Part shown: positions 35,595 through 43,933 of the stretch, in pieces | How the letters are laid out: every line of letters begins with the position of its first letter | Numbering within the stretch: position 1 is the stretch's first letter | Assembly (NCBI GenBank): GCA_024690635.1 | Contig: JAILOW010000033.1 | Span: 1 to 44,717 of the forward strand | Reading direction: 5' to 3' | Source of the DNA: Butyrivibrio sp. | Lineage (GTDB): Bacteria; Bacillota_A; Clostridia; Lachnospirales; Lachnospiraceae | Length of the DNA stretch: 44,717 nucleotides | Position numbers and translations under genes: made by a program | The notes under the pieces: generated by a model | What the model saw: the letters and a program-made list of their open reading frames with translations, nothing else | The model's database searches: none | What the model was told of the DNA's origin: nothing

Positions 35595-37085
35595 ATGAGC
35601 GTAACAGTTGAGAAGCTTGAGAACAGCATGGCTAAGCTCAGGATCGTGGTTTCTGCCGAGGATTTTGAGAAGGCTTTACAGAGTGCTTACAACAAGAACA
35701 AGGGTAAGATCCAGATTCCCGGATTCCGTAAGGGCAAAGCCCCTCGTAAGATGATCGAGCAGATGTACGGCAAGGGAGTATTCTATGAGGATGCTGCCAA
35801 CGAACTTATCGAGTCTGAGTACCCCAAGGCAGCTACAGAGTGCGGCGAGGACGTTGTTTCTTCTCCCAAGATCGACGTTGAGCAGATCGAGGCAGGCAAG
35901 GAATTCATCTTTACTGCAGAAGTAGCTCTTAAGCCTCCGGTTAAGCTTGGCAAATACAAGGGCATCGAGGTAGAGGCTATGGACCTCACAGTTACAGACG
36001 AAGAGGTTGATGCTGAGATCGACAAGCAGAGAAGTCAGAATGCCCGTACAGTTGATGTTACAGGCAGAGCAGTTCAGGACGGCGATATCGTAAACCTTGA
36101 TTTCGAGGGATTTGTTGACGGTGTTGCATTCCAGGGTGGCAAGGGAACAGATTATCCCCTTACTATCGGTTCAGGTGCATTCATCCCCGGATTCGAGGAG
36201 CAGCTCATCGGATTTAAGGTTGGTCAGGAAGGCGACGTAAACGTTAAGTTCCCTGAGGACTATCAGGCAGAGGAGCTTGCAGGCAAGGACGCAACCTTCA
36301 AGTGCAAGATCAATACCATCAGAGCAAAAGAGCTTCCTGAGCTTAATGACGAGTTCGCAAGTGATGTATCAGAGTTTGATACTCTCGCTGAGTATAAGGA
36401 AGATCTCAAGAAGAAGCTTGAGACCAGAAAAGAGAACGAAGAGAAGGCTAAGAGAGAGGACGCTGTTGTCAGAGCTGTCATCGAAGACGCTGAGATGGAG
36501 CTTCCCGAGGCTATGGTTGAGACCCAGCAGAGACAGATGGTCAACGAGTTCGCTCAGAGACTTCAGATGCAGGGCATGAACATCGATCAGTACCTTCAGT
36601 ACACAGGCAACACTGTAGACAAGATGCTTGAGCAGGTTAAGCCTCAGGCTATCGACCGCATCAAGTCAAGACTTGTACTTGAGGCAGTTGCAGCCAAGGA
36701 AAAGATCGAGGTTACTGAGGAAGAGTTCCAGGCAGAGCTTGAGAAGATGGCCGGCCAGTACAGAATGGAGCTTGATAAGCTTAAAGAGCTTATGAGCGAA
36801 GAAGAGCAGAAGCAGATGAAGGATGATCTCGCTGTTCAGAAGGCTGCAGACTTCCTTGTTGAGAACGTAAAGGAAGGCGCAAAGAAGGCTGCCAAGAAGA
36901 CTGCAACCAAGACCACTACAGCCAAGAAGACAACAACCAAGAAGGCTGCAGATGCAGAGGGTGAGGAAAAGTCCAAGAAGACAACTGCCAAGAAGACTAC
37001 AACCAAGAAGGCAGCTGCTGAGACTGCAGAAGGCGAAGAGAAGCCTAAGAGAACAAGAAAAAAGAAGACTGAAGAAGAGGCTTGA
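35595..37085 (+). CDS. tig: Trigger factor with lysine/threonine/alanine-rich C-terminal tail
   Basis: This 496-residue ribosome-associated chaperone and peptidyl-prolyl isomerase is about 60-70 residues longer than the usual ~430. Ribosome-binding signature GFRKGKAPRKMIEQMYG starts at residue 43. The FKBP-type isomerase domain is at about 160-245 (GDIVNLDFEGFVDGVAFQGGKGTDYPLTIGSG). A helical C-terminal chaperone domain runs to about 423. The extra tail (AKKAAKKTATK, then two TTAKKTTTKKAA-like units separated by acidic EGEEK stretches, ending RTRKKKTEEEA) is histone-H1-like and probably disordered. It might add RNA or ribosome affinity. AAGGAG lies ten bases before the ATG. It heads the tig-cotH-clpP-clpX stretch. 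Confidence 0.96.
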   Translation: MSVTVEKLENSMAKLRIVVSAEDFEKALQSAYNKNKGKIQIPGFRKGKAPRKMIEQMYGKGVFYEDAANELIESEYPKAATECGEDVVSSPKIDVEQIEAGKEFIFTAEVALKPPVKLGKYKGIEVEAMDLTVTDEEVDAEIDKQRSQNARTVDVTGRAVQDGDIVNLDFEGFVDGVAFQGGKGTDYPLTIGSGAFIPGFEEQLIGFKVGQEGDVNVKFPEDYQAEELAGKDATFKCKINTIRAKELPELNDEFASDVSEFDTLAEYKEDLKKKLETRKENEEKAKREDAVVRAVIEDAEMELPEAMVETQQRQMVNEFAQRLQMQGMNIDQYLQYTGNTVDKMLEQVKPQAIDRIKSRLVLEAVAAKEKIEVTEEEFQAELEKMAGQYRMELDKLKELMSEEEQKQMKDDLAVQKAADFLVENVKEGAKKAAKKTATKTTTAKKTTTKKAADAEGEEKSKKTTAKKTTTKKAAAETAEGEEKPKRTRKKKTEEEA

Positions 37086-37117
37086 TCTCTTTTTAACAGT
37101 TAGATTGCAATTAACCG

Positions 37118-37148
37118 GCCTCCATGGAGATTCATTCTCTATGGGGGC
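37118..37148 (+). other. Hairpin between tig and the cotH-like gene
   Basis: The 13-bp stem (37118-37130 with 37136-37148, two G-U pairs) has a five-base loop and is not followed by a T-run. It is either a weak terminator of tig or a 5' stabilising hairpin of the cotH-like transcript. Confidence 0.5.
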
Positions 37149-37171
37149 TGTGTGTTAATATTCGAGGGATC

Positions 37172-37345
37172 ATGAGTAGCAAAGCTAAAAAAGTGATCAT
37201 CATAACAGCATTTTGCATAGGACTTGGGCTTCTCTTTTTTGCAGCATCAAAAAAGCATGAGTCTGAGGTGGGGACCGTTTTGACAAGGCGGGATCCATGG
37301 AGAAATATCTGGAGGCTACGCTTGGAAGGAATCTTGCTGACATAG
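37172..37345 (+). pseudogene. N-terminal signal-anchor fragment of the cotH-like gene (out of frame)
   Basis: ATG at 37172 opens 57 codons that begin with a textbook signal anchor (MSSKAKKVIIITAFCIGLGLLFFAASKKHESEVG). They then run into meaningless sequence and stop at 37343-37345. The cotH domain continues in another frame. Adding one G to the GGGG run at 37270-37273 would join the two as EVGDRFDKAGSMEKYLEATLG without a stop. So this is most likely the true N-terminus of the same gene, broken by a one-base deletion, an assembly error or a phase-variable homopolymer. GAGGG lies only three bases before the ATG. Confidence 0.65.
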
Positions 37346-38595
37346 AAGATGAGCTTGAGCTTGAAAAGACAGATTTTTGGTACAGCGATGATGTACATGA
37401 CGCCGGGACGGTGAACTACGACGATCTGGAGATAAACGAGCCGGAGGCCAGCACTCTTCCCAGAGTGGACATTGCTCTTTCCAAAAATTATCTTCTTTCA
37501 AAGGAATACAGCGACTGTCATATAAGTCTTTCCAATTGTGAGGGTTACAGTCTTTCCAAAGAACCTGCACAGATAAGGATCCGCGGAAACTGGACGGCTG
37601 CCTATGAAAAGAAGCCTTTCAAGATAAAGTTCATTTCGGGACAGGGTCTTTTTGGCAGCAGTCCTGACAAATCCTGGGCGCTTCTTGCCAATTACATGGA
37701 CGGCACCCAGATCCACAATTATGTGGCCTATGACCTTTATGATTATTTGACGGATGGTGAGAAATTTACGCCTATTTACAGGTATGTGGACCTCTATATC
37801 AATGATGTCTACATAGGAGTCTATGCTCTTACTGATCAGATCAGCGTTGGCAAGGACCGTGTGGACATAAACGACAAGGTGGGCATGAGCCCTGCTGAGA
37901 CCGATTATCTTGTGGAACAGGACTACAGGCTTGGTGAGCAGGAACCTGAAGGCGAGGATGTCTACTGGTTCTGGAGCAGATACAACAATATCACGTATTC
38001 CGTTAAATCTCCTGCCAATCTGGGCAAAAGAGATCTGGACTACATGAGGGATTACATAGATACGGTGTACGTACTTGCAAAGCTTGGCGAGTATGAAAAG
38101 GTGGACAGCCTCATAGATATAGATTCTTTTATAGACTATTTTATGACAGAGGATATCATCAGAAATCCGGACGTTGCCAAGGCCAGCGTGTTTATGTGCA
38201 AAAGAGCCGGAGAAAAGATGGAGTTTCCCTGCATCTGGGACTGCGATCTGACCTTTGGAGGACTTGGAATAAAGGCTGAGGGTGTTATCTGCCAGTACAA
38301 TTATCTATACAGCGCTCTTATGGAAATGCCTGAGTTCAGAGCAAGGTATCTGGATTCCTTCTTTGAGAGAAAGGACGGGATCAGGGAGCACATGGACCAA
38401 AAGATCGAAGAAGCCTATGAGACCTATGGCAATGAGCTTGCCAATGAGTATTACAACTGGGAACAGGATAATACTGAGTTTATGCTTCCCGAGATGTGCG
38501 GACTTGAGGATTACAGGGAAGAGATCGATATGATGAAAGAGTGGCTGGATACCCAGCTTACAAATCTTGAATACAACTACGCTGCCATGTACTGA
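37297..38595 (+). CDS. CotH kinase family protein (apparent N-terminal frameshift)
   Basis: This 432-codon frame is recognisable as a CotH-like protein kinase domain. It has PRVDIALSKNYLLSKEYSDCHISL, IRIRGNWTAAYEKKPFKIKF (the RGN...KKPFKIKF motif), WALLANYMDGTQIHNYVAYDLYDYL, VDLYINDVYIGVYALTDQI and the late metal/catalytic-type motif IWDCDLTFGG. Characterised CotH phosphorylates spore coat proteins. In non-sporulating Lachnospiraceae these proteins are exported and of unknown substrate. The ATG at 37297 has a plausible AAGGCGG five bases upstream, but a protein starting there lacks a signal. The missing signal anchor is encoded just upstream in another frame. The gene lies between tig and clpP, an unusual place. 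Confidence 0.82.
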   Translation: MEKYLEATLGRNLADIEDELELEKTDFWYSDDVHDAGTVNYDDLEINEPEASTLPRVDIALSKNYLLSKEYSDCHISLSNCEGYSLSKEPAQIRIRGNWTAAYEKKPFKIKFISGQGLFGSSPDKSWALLANYMDGTQIHNYVAYDLYDYLTDGEKFTPIYRYVDLYINDVYIGVYALTDQISVGKDRVDINDKVGMSPAETDYLVEQDYRLGEQEPEGEDVYWFWSRYNNITYSVKSPANLGKRDLDYMRDYIDTVYVLAKLGEYEKVDSLIDIDSFIDYFMTEDIIRNPDVAKASVFMCKRAGEKMEFPCIWDCDLTFGGLGIKAEGVICQYNYLYSALMEMPEFRARYLDSFFERKDGIREHMDQKIEEAYETYGNELANEYYNWEQDNTEFMLPEMCGLEDYREEIDMMKEWLDTQLTNLEYNYAAMY

Positions 38596-38621
38596 AACAG
38601 CGCTCTTTAGCTCCCTTGCAT

Positions 38622-38650
38622 TTGTCAATTGCGGTATTTGGCTTTATAAT
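38622..38650 (+). promoter_or_regulatory. Promoter of clpP-clpX
   Basis: TTGTCA at 38622-38627, a 17-base spacer and TATAAT at 38645-38650: a near-consensus vegetative promoter 81 bases before clpP. It shows clpP-clpX can be transcribed separately from tig and the cotH-like gene. No CtsR-type heptad repeat was recognised. Confidence 0.82.
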
Positions 38651-38730
38651 ATAATAGGTTATGCATATTTTCGTTGTAGTGGTTTAGTTTGTTTGGAGCA
38701 TGACCGATAAACTGATAGAAGGAGAAAAAA

Positions 38731-39336
38731 ATGAGTTTAGTACCTTACGTCATTGAACAGACCAGCCGTGGTGAGAGATCTTATGATATCTACTCAAGGC
38801 TTTTAAAAGAAAGAATCGTATTCCTTGGTGAGGAGGTAAACTCCACATCAGCAAGCATTGTTGTGGCACAGCTTCTTTTCCTTGAGGCTGAGGATCCCAA
38901 CAAGGACATTCATATGTACATCAATAGCCCCGGAGGCGAGATCACATCCGGTATGGCTATTTACGATACCATGCATTACATCAAGTGTGATGTCAGCACT
39001 ATCTGCATAGGTATGGCAGCCAGCATGGGCGCATTCATCCTTGCAGGCGGAGCAAAGGGCAAGAGAATGGCTCTTCCCAATGCCGAGATCATGATCCACC
39101 AGCCTCTTGGTGGAACACAGGGTCAGGCTACTGAGATCGAGATCGCAGCCAAACACATCATCAGAACAAAAGAAAAGATGAACAGAATGCTCTCTGAAAA
39201 CACAGGGAAGCCTTTCGAGCAGGTGGCTGCAGATACCGAGCGTGACAACTGGATGACAGCCCAGGAAGCTCTTGACTACGGTATCATCGATTCCATCGTT
39301 GAAAATCGTCCCAGAGAAAAAGACGATAAGAAGTAA
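38731..39336 (+). CDS. clpP: ATP-dependent Clp protease proteolytic subunit
   Basis: This 201-residue serine protease forms the tetradecameric barrel that degrades proteins fed by ClpX. The triad is visible: S98 in [10 protein letters not shown]123 in MIHQPLGG and an Asp near 172 in ADTERDNWM. The [18 protein letters not shown] oxyanion strand is intact, as is the N-terminal [23 protein letters not shown] that contacts the ATPase. AGAAGGAGA precedes the ATG. It is 29 bases upstream of clpX and preceded by a near-consensus promoter. Confidence 0.98.
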   Translation: MSLVPYVIEQTSRGERSYDIYSRLLKERIVFLGEEVNSTSASIVVAQLLFLEAEDPNKDIHMYINSPGGEITSGMAIYDTMHYIKCDVSTICIGMAASMGAFILAGGAKGKRMALPNAEIMIHQPLGGTQGQATEIEIAAKHIIRTKEKMNRMLSENTGKPFEQVAADTERDNWMTAQEALDYGIIDSIVENRPREKDDKK

Positions 39337-39365
39337 TTGTTGACTGTTTTATTTTAGGAGAAGAA

Positions 39366-40637
39366 ATGGCAGGAAAGAATTCCGGAGAGATCAGGTGCTC
39401 TTTTTGCAACAAGACACAGGATCAGGTAAAAAAATTGATAGCAGGTCCCGCAGGAGTATATATCTGCGATGAGTGTGTGGATATCTGCGCGGACATTATC
39501 GAGGAAGAGTTTGAGGATGAGCCCGTCAGCGGACAGGCCCAGCAGATCAATCTTTTGAAACCTGTTGAGATCAGGAACTTCCTTGATGAGTATGTTATCG
39601 GACAGGATGAAGCCAAGAAGGTTCTGGCGGTTTCTGTTTACAACCATTATAAGAGAGTTCTTGCTCCCAAGAGCGAGGACAAAAATGAGGTGGAACTCCA
39701 GAAGAGTAACATCATCATGATTGGACCTACAGGTTCAGGTAAGACATATCTGGCACAGACACTTGCCAAGATCATCAACGTGCCTTTTGCCATAGCTGAT
39801 GCCACAACTCTTACAGAGGCAGGCTATGTGGGCGAGGATGTTGAGAACATTCTGCTCAAGCTCATTCAGAATGCGGACTACGATATTGAAAGAGCTCAGT
39901 ACGGTATCGTTTATATCGACGAAATTGACAAGATCACCAAAAAGAGCGAGAACGTATCCATCACCAGAGACGTTTCCGGAGAAGGCGTTCAGCAGGCACT
40001 TCTTAAGATAGTAGAGGGAACCATTGCAAGTGTTCCTCCTCAGGGAGGAAGAAAGCATCCTCACCAGGAGCTTATCCAGATCGATACCAGCAATATCCTC
40101 TTTATCTGCGGTGGAGCATTTGACGGTCTGGACAAGATCGTTGAGGCAAGACTTGACCGCAACTCCATCGGATTTAATGCTGAGATTGCTGACAAGTCCG
40201 AGCGTGAGATAGGAGAGGTATTAAAAGAGGTTACTCCTCAGGATCTTGTAAAGTTTGGACTTATCCCCGAGTTTGTGGGACGTGTGCCTATTACCGTGAC
40301 TTTAGAGGGGCTTTCCAAGGAAGCTCTTATAAGGATACTCACAGAGCCCAGAAATGCTCTGGTAAAGCAGTATCAGAAGCTCTTTGATTTTGACGATGTT
40401 CGCCTTACCTTTGAAGATGATGCGGTTTCAAGGATCGCGGAGATGGCCTACGAGCGTGAGACGGGAGCCAGAGGACTTCGCTCCATTATGGAAAAGGCTA
40501 TGATGGATGTAATGTACCAGATTCCTTCGGATGATACCATTGAGGAATGTGTCATTACAGAGGCCTGCGTAGACGGCACCAGCCAGCCCCTTATTGTAAG
40601 AGGCAAGGAACAAAAGAAATTAAAACCTGCAAAATAA
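39366..40637 (+). CDS. clpX: ATP-dependent Clp protease ATP-binding subunit ClpX
   Basis: This 423-residue AAA+ unfoldase has an N-terminal C4 zinc finger ([31 protein letters not shown]) for adaptor and substrate binding. Walker A is [13 protein letters not shown], Walker B YIDEIDKI, followed by sensor and box VII motifs ([15 protein letters not shown]) and [18 protein letters not shown]. The ClpP-binding region falls in the [14 protein letters not shown] neighbourhood, without a canonical IGF visible to me. The length is normal. AGGAGA lies before the ATG. It is followed by a strong terminator and not by lon. Confidence 0.98.
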   Translation: MAGKNSGEIRCSFCNKTQDQVKKLIAGPAGVYICDECVDICADIIEEEFEDEPVSGQAQQINLLKPVEIRNFLDEYVIGQDEAKKVLAVSVYNHYKRVLAPKSEDKNEVELQKSNIIMIGPTGSGKTYLAQTLAKIINVPFAIADATTLTEAGYVGEDVENILLKLIQNADYDIERAQYGIVYIDEIDKITKKSENVSITRDVSGEGVQQALLKIVEGTIASVPPQGGRKHPHQELIQIDTSNILFICGGAFDGLDKIVEARLDRNSIGFNAEIADKSEREIGEVLKEVTPQDLVKFGLIPEFVGRVPITVTLEGLSKEALIRILTEPRNALVKQYQKLFDFDDVRLTFEDDAVSRIAEMAYERETGARGLRSIMEKAMMDVMYQIPSDDTIEECVITEACVDGTSQPLIVRGKEQKKLKPAK

Positions 40638-40641
40638 ATAA

Positions 40642-40680
40642 AACAGCGCCCCTTCTTTTATATAAGAAGGGGCGTTGTTT
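40642..40680 (+). terminator. Intrinsic terminator after clpX
   Basis: A 16-bp stem (40642-40657 with 40664-40679, one G-U pair) and six-base loop ends in a short T-rich stretch. Confidence 0.9.
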
Positions 40681-40718
40681 CATGATATAGGAAATTTCTC
40701 CGAAATTCCTATATCATG
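40681..40718. repeat. Long near-perfect palindrome
   Basis: CATGATATAGGAA... pairs with ...TTCCTATATCATG over 17 bp with one bulged A and a tiny loop. It immediately follows the clpX terminator and precedes the hairpin repeat element. It has no T-run, so it is not a simple terminator. Confidence 0.6.
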
Positions 40719-40720
40719 AA

Positions 40721-40816
40721 AAGCGCTCCGCTATGGATGCGCACTCGCGCGATAGGAACATGTTGCCTTCAGCAACCGCGCTCGGCGCGAGAATGTCGCA
40801 AGCGACATTCTTTTTT
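40721..40816 (+). repeat. Hairpin repeat element, longest copy
   Basis: About 96 bases contain successive small hairpins: GTTGC/GCAAC, CGCGC/GCGCG, and AGAATGTCGC/GCGACATTCT followed by TTTTTT. Its first part matches 32035-32054 exactly. Its last part matches 16786-16822 outside a covarying stem. The T-run overlaps the stop codon of the minus-strand HD-GYP gene. It is probably a dispersed non-autonomous repeat with terminator-like ends. Confidence 0.7.
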
Positions 40817-41837
40817 ATTCTTCGCGTATCTCGCGCATTTTGTATTCTGTATCTTCGTCTATCATCTGCAGCATGATATCTGCAAACTGAGGATCAAACT
40901 GGGTTCCCCGGCCTCTTTCGATCTCACTTCTGACAACATCCTGTGGAAGACTATTTCTGTAGCTTCGGTTGCTGGTCATGGCATCATAGGAATCTGCTAC
41001 CGCGATGATCCTGGCTTCTTCCGGGATCTTATCACCCACAAGTCCTTCCGGATAGCCTGTGCCGTCGTATCTTTCATGATGCCATCTGGCACCGATTGGA
41101 AGCTCCGGCATTTCCCTTATGCTGCAAAGGATCTTTGAACCCTTTTCCGGGTGTGTTTTTATGATGGCAAATTCCTCGTCGGTAAGACCGCCTTCTTTAT
41201 TGATGATGGTATCGGGGATGCCTATTTTTCCAACGTCATGCAAAAGACCTGTGATGTAGATCCTTTCCTGCATGTCCTCGTCGTAGCCGGCTCTTTGGGC
41301 AATCTCCCTGGAATACTGGGCAACGCGCACAGAGTGGCCGTTGGTGTAGGTGTCCTTTGCATCGATGGCAGCCGCAAGACTTTTTACGATACCAAGGAAA
41401 AGCTCCTCGTTTTCTTTGGTCTTTCTTTTTACTTCTTTTGAAAGATCGTTCTGGAGCCTTACAAGCTCAATGCAATGAGTTACGCGCAGCGAGAGAACGT
41501 TGGGGACAAAGGGCTTTCTGATAAAGTCCATGGCACCAAGGGCAAGAGCTCTTTCCTCGGTGTCACGGTTATCTTCGCCTGTCATAAAGATCACGGGGAC
41601 CTGGCGCTTTCCCAACTCTTCTTCGGTTTTCCGCAGGTTCTCAAAGGTGCTTATACCATCCATCTCCGGCATCATGTAATCCAAAAGTATAAGATCCGGA
41701 GTGTTGGCGGAAATGTATTTTAGCAGGGCATTTCCGCTGGTAAGAGGCACGACTTTCATGCCGCTTTTTGTAAGAACACCTCTGATAGCGGTTATCATAG
41801 TGATGTCATCATCAACAACTGTTACAACATACTGCAT
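40815..41837 (-). CDS. Response regulator with HD-GYP c-di-GMP phosphodiesterase domain
   Basis: This 340-residue protein has a CheY-like receiver at about 1-120 (acidic D10-D11, phospho-acceptor D53 in LLDYMMPEMDG, T86, K108). A short coiled linker leads to an HD-GYP domain (HSVRVAQYSREIAQRAG; H200-D201 in LLHDVGKIGIPD; THPEKGSKIL; HHERYDGTGYPEGL with GYP at 261-263). It should hydrolyse c-di-GMP to pGpG or GMP when its receiver is phosphorylated. No histidine kinase is encoded nearby. Instead it starts 19 bases after the H-cluster chemoreceptor gene on the same strand, with its own GAGG, so the two probably share an mRNA. CheA of the chemotaxis system is a possible phosphodonor (inference). 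Confidence 0.95.
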   Translation of the reverse strand: MQYVVTVVDDDITMITAIRGVLTKSGMKVVPLTSGNALLKYISANTPDLILLDYMMPEMDGISTFENLRKTEEELGKRQVPVIFMTGEDNRDTEERALALGAMDFIRKPFVPNVLSLRVTHCIELVRLQNDLSKEVKRKTKENEELFLGIVKSLAAAIDAKDTYTNGHSVRVAQYSREIAQRAGYDEDMQERIYITGLLHDVGKIGIPDTIINKEGGLTDEEFAIIKTHPEKGSKILCSIREMPELPIGARWHHERYDGTGYPEGLVGDKIPEEARIIAVADSYDAMTSNRSYRNSLPQDVVRSEIERGRGTQFDPQFADIMLQMIDEDTEYKMREIREE

Positions 41838-41856
41838 AGCATATCCTCACGTCTTC

Positions 41857-43809
41857 TTATTCCCTGGAGGCGAGGCTTTCTACTTCTTCTCTTACTTTTT
41901 CCATCGTTTCTGCAAGGCTGTCGGTGGAAGTTGAAATGTCTTTTGAAGAAGTTGCGAGAGCCTGGATCTTTTCGTTAACCTGATTAACGATGTTCAAAAG
42001 ATCTGAAGTCTCGGTTATAATGCCCTCCATGGCGTTTTTAATGTTCTCGTTTGCTTCTCCGCTGTTTTGAGCGGTGGTCTTGGAGTCTGCGGCAAGATCA
42101 TTGATCTCGTTGGCAACTACCGCAAAGCCTTTTCCTGCATCTCCTGCACGTGCAGCCTCAATGGCGGCATTAAGAGCAAGAAGGTTGGTCTGGTTTGCGA
42201 TCTCCACAACCTTTTTGTTGTTTGATTCAAGCTCATCCAGATAGGCAGTGATCTTGCCCATGGAATCGTTTACTTTGTTACAGAAGTCCGCAACATTGGC
42301 CATGTCATCGGAAATTGCTGAGCTTTGTCCCGCGTTGTCGTTATTGCCGGTGCTTATCTCGTGCATGGTGGTATTTACAGAGATGAAGTGATCGTTTATG
42401 GAATTGATCGCATCCAGGATGCTCTGTTTCTGCTTATCAAGCTCTGTGTGCTTGGATTCTACAAGCTCCTGAGCTTCTTTCTTTTCTATTTCAACAAGGC
42501 TCTTGAGGTAGTGAACACAGTTGGACTTGTGGTTGAAGCCGTTGAATATGGATGTAGCCATATCTTTACAGGTGGCGTAGCCGCAACCTGAGCAGTTGAT
42601 CCTGCGGGACTCGGCGTCATGCTTGTTCATGGTGTTAAATATCTCATTAAGCTCTGACTCTGAAGGAATTCTGTGAGCGCAGGTCTTTGATCTGTCTGTG
42701 TATTTTCTCAGATAATCATCAAGATTCAGGTCTTTAAACTGCTTGTTGAGAGCGGCAAGGCGCTTTTCGGGAGATAGAGGTCTCGACCATGGGCTCTTTT
42801 TTGTGTTTTTCTTTACCCGCTCCTGAATTTCGTGGAGGTTGTAAAGAGGATCGTCATTACCCGTGATCTTGGGATCTGTTCCTGTTCCTGAGATACATCC
42901 GCATCTGCAGTTAAGGGCATCAATAAACAGGAAAGGAGTCTTTCCGTTTTTGATCCTGTCGGCGTTTCTCTGAATAAAGTGATACATATGCTTTTCGCCC
43001 TCGATCTGTCTGATGAAGGCATCACTTCCAAGGAGCCAGTAGACATTGTCTTTAAGTCCGCCGGGCATGGGATATATGGAACCAAGACCATACTCGATCT
43101 CATCGGAAACAGGACTTCCGGAGATGCCATGGTCTTTTACATATTTCATAAGATGATTGAAGGTTACGTTATAGCTCACATAGCCGTGGTTGTTGGGATC
43201 GTCGATCTCCATTTTTTTGGCTATACAAGGGCTTATGAATGCCAGCTTGTCGGTTATGCCCATGACCTTTTTTGCATAGATGGCAGCACACATCATGGGG
43301 CTCTGAACCGGGAAGAGCTTTGGAAGAAGCTCAGGCTGATATCTTTCGATGTAGCCTACAACAGCAGGGCATGGCTGGGAAATGCCGCCAAGGAAGTTGT
43401 ATTTCTGAATATAATTGATGTAGGCCCAGGTTGTGATGTCCGCGCCAAATGAAACGCTGATAAGCCTGTTTGCGCCCAGCTTTTTCAGGCCGCCGAGAAC
43501 AGACTCGTATTCCCTGGGATAATCCGCAAGGAAGGCGGGAGCAATGAGAAGTGAGATTTTGACACCCTTTTTGAGATCTTCAAAGAATCTTTCGGTGTCG
43601 TCGTTGTACTCTCTGGCGTCATGCTCGCACACATCAAAGCAGGCGCCGCAGGAAATACACTTTGTGCCGTCAACTTTGATCCTTGATACGCCGTTTTCGT
43701 CAGGATTGGAGGAGACACAGGCACCCATGCAGCTGCAGGCGCTGATACATTTGTGGCAGCCAACGCAATTGTCGTTGGTAAAAACTAATGATTCGAATTC
43801 ATTTGCCAT
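41857..43809 (-). CDS. Soluble chemoreceptor fused to an [FeFe]-hydrogenase H-cluster domain
   Basis: This 650-residue protein has no membrane helix. In order it carries: two CxxCxxCxxxC [4Fe-4S] motifs (residues 15-25 and 51-61); an iron-only-hydrogenase large-subunit domain (about 83-335) with L1 SQPCP (C147), L2 SPCIAKKME (C195) and L3 CRCGC (C301, C305); a further Fe-S domain (C406, C409, C414, C431); a coiled coil; and a methyl-accepting signalling hairpin ([35 protein letters not shown], 539-573). All four H-cluster Cys ligands are kept. The first Cys of the usual TSCCP motif, used for proton transfer, is Pro. This favours a sensor over a fast hydrogenase. The ATG at 43809 has AGGAG seven bases upstream. 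It is the first gene of the pair with the HD-GYP protein. Confidence 0.9.
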   Translation of the reverse strand: MANEFESLVFTNDNCVGCHKCISACSCMGACVSSNPDENGVSRIKVDGTKCISCGACFDVCEHDAREYNDDTERFFEDLKKGVKISLLIAPAFLADYPREYESVLGGLKKLGANRLISVSFGADITTWAYINYIQKYNFLGGISQPCPAVVGYIERYQPELLPKLFPVQSPMMCAAIYAKKVMGITDKLAFISPCIAKKMEIDDPNNHGYVSYNVTFNHLMKYVKDHGISGSPVSDEIEYGLGSIYPMPGGLKDNVYWLLGSDAFIRQIEGEKHMYHFIQRNADRIKNGKTPFLFIDALNCRCGCISGTGTDPKITGNDDPLYNLHEIQERVKKNTKKSPWSRPLSPEKRLAALNKQFKDLNLDDYLRKYTDRSKTCAHRIPSESELNEIFNTMNKHDAESRRINCSGCGYATCKDMATSIFNGFNHKSNCVHYLKSLVEIEKKEAQELVESKHTELDKQKQSILDAINSINDHFISVNTTMHEISTGNNDNAGQSSAISDDMANVADFCNKVNDSMGKITAYLDELESNNKKVVEIANQTNLLALNAAIEAARAGDAGKGFAVVANEINDLAADSKTTAQNSGEANENIKNAMEGIITETSDLLNIVNQVNEKIQALATSSKDISTSTDSLAETMEKVREEVESLASRE

Positions 43810-43855
43810 ATACAATCTCCTATCGTGTTCAATAAACCGCATACATATATATTTT

Positions 43856-43883
43856 AATATAGATAACTTCCCGAAACGGTTAA
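43856..43883 (-). promoter_or_regulatory. Putative promoter of the H-cluster chemoreceptor operon
   Basis: On the minus strand TTAACC (complement of 43878-43883), a 16-base spacer and TATATT (complement of 43856-43861) lie about 50 bases before the ATG. The spacer contains one arm of the inverted repeat annotated at 43866-43933. Confidence 0.5.
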
Positions 43884-43933
43884 ATTTCTGTGGTATTTAT
43901 TAAAATTTAATTATTAATTATGGGTCGGGAAGT
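43866..43933. promoter_or_regulatory. Widely spaced inverted repeat in the divergent region (possible operator pair)
   Basis: ACTTCCCGA (43866-43874) and its exact complement TCGGGAAGT (43925-43933) are 50 bases apart. One arm falls between the predicted -35 and -10 of the chemoreceptor operon. A looping repressor or activator is possible; the engB side may share it. Confidence 0.4.

Noticed and set aside
36880..37085. Trigger factor tail as a frameshift artefact
   Set aside because: The tail keeps consistent codon use (AAG AAG, ACA ACC) and a repeated amino-acid pattern in frame to a clean stop, so it is a genuine extension.
37266..37289. GTGGGGACCGTTTTGACA at the cotH frameshift as another copy of the G-rich dispersed repeat
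   Set aside because: Similarity to the 272-303 repeat is limited to GGGGAC and does not extend; too short to call.
41857..43809. Protein as a conventional catalytic [FeFe]-hydrogenase
   Set aside because: The proton-transfer Cys of TSCCP is replaced by Pro and the C-terminus is a chemotaxis signalling domain, so a sensory role is favoured.
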